Assembly: GCA_017400415.1 (NCBI GenBank)
Contig: JAFPTE010000111.1
Coordinates: forward strand, 1 to 10,934
DNA from: Oscillospiraceae bacterium
GTDB lineage: Bacteria; Bacillota; Clostridia; Oscillospirales; Oscillospiraceae
DNA: 10,934 nt
Reading direction: 5' to 3'
Under the pieces are notes generated by a model. The model saw nothing but the letters and a program-made list of their open reading frames with translations. It was not told the origin of the DNA and did not search any database. Below are positions 5,369 to 10,934 of the stretch, piece after piece. Position 1 is the first letter of the stretch; each line of letters begins with the position of its first letter. A program made the position numbers and the translations under genes.

Positions 5369-6066
5369 CATTTCAGCAGGGGCACATTGCACTTTTTGCA
5401 CCGGTCGGCGGTCACGGGGTTATGGGTACCGCAGGCGACGCAGGCGATATAGGGCGCCTTTGCCTTGTCGTAAAGCTCATAGGGGAAGGCGAACTGGGGG
5501 TGGTACATGAACCGGTCCCCTACGTTCAGGTAGCTGTAGGCCCATATCTGGCTGCCGTCGTGCTCAACTATCTTCTTTATTTTCCCGTCAGTTGTCCGGG
5601 CGTAGGTGGTGTACTCGGTCATATAGTCCCCGGAGTTGCTTCCGGAATTGGAATGGCGCCGGACCCGGGCGGTCTTCTTGTCCGTGACGGTGGCCTCATA
5701 GCTGTTGGCCGCCCGGTCCCGGATAAAGCCGAAGAGGGCGAAGGCCAGGAAAACGGCAGAGATGATAAGGCCGTATTTCAGGGCGTCGGCGGTCTCCATA
5801 CTGTCCGAAAATCGGCTGTAAATATAAAAGCCGATCAGGGGTAAGGGCACCAGGAAGAAGGCGAAGACCCCGGCGGCCCGGCGGTTTTTCTTCACCGCCG
5901 CCAGAATTTCCGGGTCGTTCACCCGCTTTGAAAAGCCCGGCTGGGGCAGGTTTGGCGCCCGCAGGACCTGGGGCTCCGGGGCGGACTCCACCGCCCGGCC
6001 GCAGGATGTGCAGAATCTGGCCCCCTCCGGCAGGGCTGCGCCGCATTGGCTGCAGAACTTTGACAT
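5368..6066 (-). CDS. Membrane protein with zinc ribbons at both ends
   Basis: A 232-residue protein. The N-terminus is a classical zinc ribbon (FCSQCGAALPEGARFCTSCG; cysteines 5, 8, 19, 22). A Pro-rich linker follows, then two membrane segments (about 65-84 and 97-115). A beta-rich domain (about 122-200; EATVTDKK..., TYARTTDGKIKKIVEHD, LNVGDRFMYHP) reminds me of DUF3592-type domains. A second zinc ribbon ends the protein (cysteines 209, 212, 223, 226; CVACG...CKKC). With both ends likely cytoplasmic, the two ribbons would sit on the same side of the membrane. The function is unknown; such ribbons usually bind protein partners or hold structure. It has a strong ribosome binding site (AGGAGGAGA) and starts 12 bases after the stop of the 1171-residue exported protein, so the two form an operon. 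Confidence 0.85.
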   Translation of the reverse strand: MSKFCSQCGAALPEGARFCTSCGRAVESAPEPQVLRAPNLPQPGFSKRVNDPEILAAVKKNRRAAGVFAFFLVPLPLIGFYIYSRFSDSMETADALKYGLIISAVFLAFALFGFIRDRAANSYEATVTDKKTARVRRHSNSGSNSGDYMTEYTTYARTTDGKIKKIVEHDGSQIWAYSYLNVGDRFMYHPQFAFPYELYDKAKAPYIACVACGTHNPVTADRCKKCNVPLLK

Positions 6067-6078
6067 ATTCTCTCCTCC

Positions 6079-9000
6079 TTATTTCTTCTCCGGCGGCAGG
6101 GGCGGGTCCTTAGGCACCTGGATGGTGCTTTCGGCGGCGGGCACCTGGCCGAAAATCAGATCATAGAGCATGGTATACCCCGGGCTTGCGATGTTCATGA
6201 GCATCCGGTTCAGATTGAGGCTGACCTCATGCATGGTGTACTGGGAAAGGCCCAGGGCGAAGGTGAAGTACAGGGCCCCCTCCTTATACTCAAAGCGGGA
6301 GCTTGTGTTGACCTTGTCAACGGTGAGCTCCTTCACCTTGCCGATGCCGGCGCCGAACAGCTCCACAATGTACTTATCCACAACGTCCGTCAGGGCAACG
6401 GACGCCTCCTTGCTTGCGCCCTTCAGGGCCAGGTCGCCGTAAAGCTGCTGCCAGGCGTTATACCGGGCCTGGAGATTTACGAACTTGGTCTCCTTCACGT
6501 ACTTGGTGATATAGGGCCCGATTTTCTTCTGGAAGGTCTCCCCCTCCAGCCACTTGCCCAGGAGCTTGGAGGCCCCGGCCTTCAGGGCGTTCACGGTCAT
6601 ATCCGCAAAGCCGCTGGTCAGGGCGCCGAACAGGTCGGACTCCCCGGTCTCCTTCAGCTTTGTGAAGTAGCTTCTGATGCTGGCGTAGACGAAGTAGCCT
6701 CCCAGGGTGGCCGCCGCAGTGCGCCAGCTGGTGATGCTGATGGCGCCTCCCACCAGGTTATCCCCGGCGGCGGTCAGATTCTTCACGAACTCAAACCGCT
6801 CCACGATGGTGATATCTATCTTTTCGCCGTAATTGGCGGCGGCGATCAGCTCGCCGATGGCGCTTGTGAAATAGTCCTTGGCCGGGGAGATAACGGCCTC
6901 CGCCACAGGCCCGGCGTAGGCGCTCACCAGCAGGGAGAAGGCGCAGTCACCGAAGAATTTCACCCACTCCAGCTGGCTGACGATGGTATCGTAGATCTCC
7001 GCCTCGTTCCGCTGGGCGGTGCTCTCGATGAGCCAGTAGCGCATGTAGTTTCGGATTATGGCCTTGCTCACAAGCCGCAGCTGCACCGTGGAGCACCGGG
7101 GCTCCAGAGCCAGAAGCTCCAGCTTGTGAAGCCACTTATCCTTCTCTGCCGGCAGGGAGTATTCCTCAATGCGCTCCCGGAGCTTCTTATACTCCTCCTC
7201 CCAGCCCTCCATGGGGTCCGGGTCCTTGCCCCGCAGGCGCACCGGCAGCCGGGAAGAGAAGGTCTGGCCCTCATAGGCCGCCTCCATGGGCAGCAGCACC
7301 ATAAGGAAGGTGCCGTCCGCCGGCTCGCACAAGTGGGCTCCCGGCTCGATCTCGCAGACGAAGCTGCCGTTCCAGTCCCCGCTCCCCAGCTTGTATTCGT
7401 ACTTTTTGGCCAGGTTTTCTTCCTTGTCCGCCCGGGTGCCCAGGCCTCCGGCGCCTTCAAGCTTTTCAAAGGTGAACTCCACGCCCTTCGGGTTTATGAG
7501 GGCCTTATCCTGCCCCCGGACCGCCAGGGTGGGCTCAAACCGGCTGGGGAGCCACTTCTTATCCATTGCCCCGGCGTTCTCCCTCTCGAAGGCCTGGACC
7601 CGGAGATATTTCACGCCGTTTTTCTCGCCCTTCTGCTGAGAGGCCACGGTTATCCCCTCCGGCCACAGCCGCAGGGTAACATAGCCCTCCACGGGCTTCT
7701 CCTCCCCCTGTACCCTGACCCGGAGGGTGAAGTTCTGCTCCGCTGGCTGCCGGAAGATATCCTCATTCTTCTCGGCGGGGGTGTTGTTCTTGACAATAAG
7801 CTCGTAGACGTACTGCCTTGCGGTCTTTTTGAAGCTTATATCAAAGCCCGGCACCTTGTCGCTCGTCATGTCCTCCGGCTCCGGGGGCACCGTGGCGTCC
7901 ACAAGCATGAACTTCTCCCGGTAGGTAAAGCCGTCCCCGGGTATCATTTCAAGTGTGGTGCCCGCACTGCCCAGCCGGAAGGCGCCGGCTTCCCCGGTCT
8001 CCTCGCAGAATCTGAGGCTGGGGCCGTCCACCAGCCGGAAGGAGACCGTATTGTTGAAGGTGCCGCCCGGTCCGGTGAAGGTGAAGGTCACCGCCGCCCG
8101 GTCCTCGGCGCTGCCTGCGGGGACGAAAACCTGCGCCTCCATGTACCGGCCAGCAAAGGAAAGGCTCCGGACCTCCAGCCCCCGGCCCTGGGCGGTGATT
8201 TTTGCGGTCAGGTCGTCTCTGTCCCGCTGGGCGCCCTTCCCGTCAATCTCCGCCATCCTGGCCCGGACCGTCACGGGCTTTGCGCCCCGGCGCAGGGCGT
8301 CGCCGAAGTCCTTCTGGATATACATTATATATTTCTTCCGGTGGCCGGGCTTTTTCTTCTCATCCCCACTGCCGCCCGCAACGGCGCCGGCGCCGATTCC
8401 CGCCGCCGCTGTGCCAGCAAGGCTCAGACCTATGGTCCCGGGGACGGATATGCCCCCCTCCCCGGTTTTGCCGGGCTCCGGGTCATGGGCTTGCCCGGGT
8501 CTGCCCTCGACTATATCCGGGTTCAGCTCCGTGCCGCCGTCCTCCCCGGGATTATCCCCGGCGTTCTGCTCCACGTTCTGAATCACCGGGTCCCCCAGAA
8601 GGACCCCGTCCACAATGAACTCCAGCCGAAGGCCCTCCTTCTCCACCCGGAGAACGAGGTTTTTGCCCCCCTCCACGTCCCGGAGCTCGAAGACGCCTGC
8701 GGCGTCCTTTATGCTGATGCTGTGAAGGTTCTCCGAAAAGGGCGCCTCCTTCCGGGTCTCCTTCCTGAATACGTCGTATTGCTCCCGGGCCCGGTCCTTG
8801 GCCTCCTCCTCCGCCGGGGGGATGTAGGCCATGCCCGTGTGGAAGTTGGTGTTCATATCCGTGGTGATGCTGTACCGGTAGCCCTCCCTGCCCTCAATAT
8901 CCATATGGACCTTCCCGTCCTTTATGGTGACGTTGGAGAAGGAAAGCTGAATATAGTAATCCAGGCTCAGCATGACCACATACTCAACGGTGTAGGTCTT

Positions 9001-9594
9001 CAGCTCCCCAAGATAATCCAGCTGAAGGGTTTCGATAAGGGTATAGGGATTATAGTTAAAGGTGAGGCTGCCGTAATAGTCGTTTACCTTGTTTTCGCCC
9101 TCCCGGGTGATGCCCAGGCCCGACCAGCTCAGGGCCTCCTGGAGGGTCTCCTCCTTTATGCTGAAGCTCCCCTCCTCAAAGTCGGTAAAGGAGCTGTACT
9201 TGCCCAGGCCCGGGATGCCTGCAAGGGCATAGTTCGGCTCCACGGGCAGGTCCGCAAACTTTTCGTTGTACGTATTGGGGGCCAGGTTTTCCGCCACCCG
9301 GAAGGCCCGGCTCACATAGTCGCTCCAGACCCCCAGCCTCCGAAGGTGGACCCCCTCCAGCCGGCCGGCCTCCTCCAGGGAGTCCATGTTCCCGGCCAGC
9401 TTCTCATAGTCATAGACCCGGGAGGGGGTTTTGTAGCCCTCCGCAGCCGAATATGAGGTGAAGGCCATGGGGTCCTCCGGCTCATCCGGCTGGTTGGAGG
9501 ACCAGAGGTATATAAAGGTATCGGCAGCGGCCGGAAGGATAAGGGCCGCCAGGACGAGGGCCGCAAGGATGGCCGCAAAAAGTCTGCGTTTCAC
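6079..9594 (-). CDS. Large exported multidomain protein of unknown function (1171 aa)
   Basis: I do not recognise this protein. Residues 1-24 are a signal peptide (KRRLFAAILAALVLAALILPAAA|D). Residues 25-340 form a mixed domain, beta-rich in its second half. Residues 341-385 are a flexible linker rich in Gly, Pro, Asp and Glu. Residues 386-409 are a hydrophobic Gly/Ala segment (GTIGLSLAGTAAAGIGAGAV), followed by a basic patch (EKKKPGHRKK). Residues 422-790 look like three or four beta-sandwich modules. Residues 796-1090 are mostly helical, with amphipathic or hydrophobic stretches (about 880-975). A beta patch (1100-1125) and a Pro-rich tail (PKDPPLPPEKK) end it. I choose the GTG at 9594, behind AAGGGGGT with good spacing and directly before the signal peptide. 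The frame is open for another 436 codons upstream, but that part overlaps the kinase gene on the other strand. It forms an operon with the zinc-ribbon membrane protein and probably acts at the cell surface. Confidence 0.85.
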   Translation of the reverse strand: MKRRLFAAILAALVLAALILPAAADTFIYLWSSNQPDEPEDPMAFTSYSAAEGYKTPSRVYDYEKLAGNMDSLEEAGRLEGVHLRRLGVWSDYVSRAFRVAENLAPNTYNEKFADLPVEPNYALAGIPGLGKYSSFTDFEEGSFSIKEETLQEALSWSGLGITREGENKVNDYYGSLTFNYNPYTLIETLQLDYLGELKTYTVEYVVMLSLDYYIQLSFSNVTIKDGKVHMDIEGREGYRYSITTDMNTNFHTGMAYIPPAEEEAKDRAREQYDVFRKETRKEAPFSENLHSISIKDAAGVFELRDVEGGKNLVLRVEKEGLRLEFIVDGVLLGDPVIQNVEQNAGDNPGEDGGTELNPDIVEGRPGQAHDPEPGKTGEGGISVPGTIGLSLAGTAAAGIGAGAVAGGSGDEKKKPGHRKKYIMYIQKDFGDALRRGAKPVTVRARMAEIDGKGAQRDRDDLTAKITAQGRGLEVRSLSFAGRYMEAQVFVPAGSAEDRAAVTFTFTGPGGTFNNTVSFRLVDGPSLRFCEETGEAGAFRLGSAGTTLEMIPGDGFTYREKFMLVDATVPPEPEDMTSDKVPGFDISFKKTARQYVYELIVKNNTPAEKNEDIFRQPAEQNFTLRVRVQGEEKPVEGYVTLRLWPEGITVASQQKGEKNGVKYLRVQAFERENAGAMDKKWLPSRFEPTLAVRGQDKALINPKGVEFTFEKLEGAGGLGTRADKEENLAKKYEYKLGSGDWNGSFVCEIEPGAHLCEPADGTFLMVLLPMEAAYEGQTFSSRLPVRLRGKDPDPMEGWEEEYKKLRERIEEYSLPAEKDKWLHKLELLALEPRCSTVQLRLVSKAIIRNYMRYWLIESTAQRNEAEIYDTIVSQLEWVKFFGDCAFSLLVSAYAGPVAEAVISPAKDYFTSAIGELIAAANYGEKIDITIVERFEFVKNLTAAGDNLVGGAISITSWRTAAATLGGYFVYASIRSYFTKLKETGESDLFGALTSGFADMTVNALKAGASKLLGKWLEGETFQKKIGPYITKYVKETKFVNLQARYNAWQQLYGDLALKGASKEASVALTDVVDKYIVELFGAGIGKVKELTVDKVNTSSRFEYKEGALYFTFALGLSQYTMHEVSLNLNRMLMNIASPGYTMLYDLIFGQVPAAESTIQVPKDPPLPPEKK

Positions 9595-9620
9595 AGGTCT
9601 TACCCCCTTTGCTTTTTTCC

Positions 9621-9629
9621 AATATACCA
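9621..9629 (-). promoter_or_regulatory. Possible extended -10 promoter for the 1171-aa protein operon
   Basis: On the minus strand TGG-TATATT reads as an extended -10 element (TGnTATAAT-like), about 27 bases before the GTG start. No good -35 lies at the expected distance (about 9643-9649). The spot is plausible but unproven. Confidence 0.35.
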
Positions 9630-9660
9630 TAGACTGCCGCCTCAAGGACAGCCGTAACCG

Positions 9661-9767
9661 CAGATTGGCAATGACAGTTTTGAGGCACGGGCCGTGCCTT
9701 GTGCAATTTATTCTGAAAAAAAGTCTCTTTACGCTTACGGTATTGACAGATTGGCGGATTTGAGGCA
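9661..9767. promoter_or_regulatory. Candidate operator region with inverted and direct repeats
   Basis: A 17-base inverted repeat AGGCACGG-G-CCGTGCCT (9683-9699) lies between the two divergent promoters. Two words occur twice in the same order: CAGATTGGC (9661-9669 and 9747-9755) and TTTGAGGCA (9679-9687 and 9759-9767). The second pair overlaps the kinase promoter spacer and the edge of its -10. A further TTGAGGC lies on the minus strand at 9639-9645. This is what a shared regulator site could look like, but the regulator is unknown. Confidence 0.4.
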
Positions 9768-9771
9768 TAAT
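9743..9771 (+). promoter_or_regulatory. Promoter of the PfkB-family kinase gene
   Basis: A perfect -35 TTGACA (9743-9748), a 17-base spacer and the -10 CATAAT (9766-9771, one mismatch) make this the strongest promoter in the window. Transcription would start near 9778, giving a leader of about 60 bases. The leader holds a 7-bp hairpin TTTGCCC/GGGCAAA (9793-9812) and then AAAGGAGAAG. The hairpin has no T-run after it and is not a terminator. Confidence 0.8.
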
Positions 9772-9837
9772 GGTACTGTGAGTATTATTGGATTTGCCCG
9801 TTTTTGGGCAAAAATTTAACAAAGGAGAAGATGCAGC

Positions 9838-10908
9838 ATGGAAATCCGGAAGTACAAATACGCCTTGGCCTGCCCCACCAGCATGGGCCTGCGTATCACC
9901 CCCCAGGACCGTATGGCGGTCCAGAACTCCAATCTTTTCTATCTCCAGGCCACCAGCGCAGAGAGTAACGTTCTGAATGTGGCCTCCAGCCTGGGCAAGG
10001 AGTGCCTGGTGCTGACCAAGTTTGTTGAGGGCAGCCCCATGGCGGACTTCATCAAGCGCCAGCTCCGGGCCCGGAACATCCGCTTTGAGGGCAGGGACGT
10101 GCCTCAGGGCGGCCCCTGGGGCTACCGCCACCAGTTCAACATTGCCGACTCCGGCTTCGGCCTCCGGGCCCCCAGAGTCTGGAACGACAGAGCCGGTGAG
10201 GTGGGCCGCACCCTCTCCCCGGAGGACTTTGACCTGGACCGCATCTTCGGCCAGGAGGGCGTGGGCATTCTCCATCTCTCCGGCCTTATCGCCGCCATGA
10301 GCCAGGACACCACCCGCTGCTGCCTGGAGCTGGCGAAGACCGCCAAGAAGTACGGCACACTGGTCTCCTTTGACCTTAACTACCGTGCCACCTTCTGGAA
10401 GGGCAGGGAGGCAGAGCTCTCCGCCGCCTTCCATGAGATAGCCTCCGTTGCCGACATTCTGGTGGGCAATGAGGAGGACTTCCAGCTGTGCCTGGGCTTC
10501 AAGGGCCCCGAGGCCGGCGGCAAGGACCTGGGCGGCAAGATCGAGCGCTTCAAGGGCATGATTGAGGAGGTCCGGGCCAAGTATCCCAACGCCCAGGCCT
10601 ACGCCACCACCCTGCGCCAGGTCGTCTCCGCCAACGAGCACCTTTGGGGCGCCATTCTGTGGGCCCAGGGCCAGTGGTACGTGGAGGAGCCCAGACCCAT
10701 CCAGGTCATGGACCGTATCGGCGGCGGCGACGGCTTCTCCGGCGGCCTGCTGTACGGCATCCTCTCCGGCTGGGATCCGGAGAAGTGGCTCCAATTCGGC
10801 TGGGCTTCGGGCGTTCTCGCGGCCTCCAGCCTGAACGATTACGCCGAGCCTGCCGACGAGAAGCAAGTGTGGGATGTTTACAAAGGGAACGCGAGAGTGC
10901 AAAGATAA
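9838..10908 (+). CDS. kdgK: PfkB-family sugar kinase, probable 2-keto-3-deoxygluconate kinase
   Basis: A 356-residue ribokinase-fold enzyme. The likely reaction is ATP-dependent phosphorylation of 2-keto-3-deoxygluconate to KDPG in hexuronate or pectin breakdown, in the cytoplasm. The PfkB signature near the C-terminus is DRIGGGDGFSGG (292-303), with D298 the expected catalytic base and the GGGD loop the anion hole. The N-terminal SAESNVLNVASSLG (40-53) corresponds to the GAExNVA substrate motif of KDG kinases. FDLNYRATFW (178-187) matches their DxNxRxxLW motif, and NEED (211-214) is the nucleotide-site motif. ATG 9838 has GGAG (9824-9827) 10 bases upstream; an out-of-frame ATG at 9831 is too close to it. 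Strong codon bias and a near-consensus promoter suggest high expression. Substrate is inferred from family only, and the downstream neighbour is outside the window. Confidence 0.85.
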   Translation: MEIRKYKYALACPTSMGLRITPQDRMAVQNSNLFYLQATSAESNVLNVASSLGKECLVLTKFVEGSPMADFIKRQLRARNIRFEGRDVPQGGPWGYRHQFNIADSGFGLRAPRVWNDRAGEVGRTLSPEDFDLDRIFGQEGVGILHLSGLIAAMSQDTTRCCLELAKTAKKYGTLVSFDLNYRATFWKGREAELSAAFHEIASVADILVGNEEDFQLCLGFKGPEAGGKDLGGKIERFKGMIEEVRAKYPNAQAYATTLRQVVSANEHLWGAILWAQGQWYVEEPRPIQVMDRIGGGDGFSGGLLYGILSGWDPEKWLQFGWASGVLAASSLNDYAEPADEKQVWDVYKGNARVQR

Positions 10909-10934
10909 TTCCGTCTGCCGGACCCTTCGGCTTC

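Noticed and set aside
6229..9456. A 1075-residue open frame on the plus strand opposite the large exported protein
   Set aside because: It has no ribosome site, and its composition is typical of the antisense of a GC-rich gene. The minus frame has a signal peptide, ribosome site and sensible domain layout.
9793..9812. Hairpin in the kinase leader as a terminator or riboswitch
   Set aside because: It has no T-run on either strand after the stem, and the leader is too short (about 60 bases) for a known riboswitch. At most it affects message stability.
9595..10902. Upstream extension of the exported protein frame for 436 codons on the minus strand
   Set aside because: It lies opposite the well-supported kinase gene and would bury the signal peptide in mid-protein. 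The GTG at 9594 has a proper ribosome site.

Overview
The window looks like chromosomal DNA from a GC-rich, Gram-positive clostridium, most plausibly a gut member of the Oscillospiraceae. Several things point that way. Most genes have strong AGGAGG-type ribosome binding sites, and there are good TTGACA/TATAAT-like promoters. An ECF sigma factor is followed by a DUF4367-type membrane protein, and there is a CmpB-type putative permease and a clostridial-type KDG kinase. A short double-hairpin repeat also resembles one I recall from Faecalibacterium/Oscillospiraceae genomes. The assignment rests on style and protein families, not on a marker gene. I see no rRNA, tRNA, CRISPR array, transposase or phage genes.

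Left part (1-1970, minus strand). A four-gene set is read leftwards: an ECF sigma factor (TTG start), a DUF4367-like single-pass membrane protein translationally coupled to it (probable sigma regulator), a 118-residue secreted protein, and a secreted protein that runs off the left edge. A 15-bp gap (1971-1985) separates the -35 box of this set from that of a rightward promoter driving a dCMP deaminase.

Middle (1986-5333, plus strand). The dCMP deaminase is followed by about 230 bases without a gene. This stretch holds a strong terminator, possibly the end of an unrecognised small or leader RNA, and then a promoter for a two-gene membrane unit (a DUF308/HdeD-like protein and a CmpB-type putative permease). 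A strong terminator closes that unit. A D-2-hydroxyacid dehydrogenase begins only 13 bases after its T-run. Downstream lie a short palindromic repeat and a surviving C-terminal fragment of an XRE-type regulator.

Right part (5332-10934). Two divergent units share a control region at 9595-9837. Leftwards runs a two-gene operon: a 1171-residue exported multidomain protein that I do not recognise, and a small two-membrane-segment protein with a zinc ribbon at each end. A bidirectional terminator ends it. Rightwards runs a PfkB-family kinase, probably 2-keto-3-deoxygluconate kinase, from a near-consensus promoter. The shared region has a 17-bp inverted repeat and paired direct repeats that could be regulator sites. 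The unfamiliar 1171-residue protein with its zinc-ribbon partner is the best candidate in the window for something undescribed.
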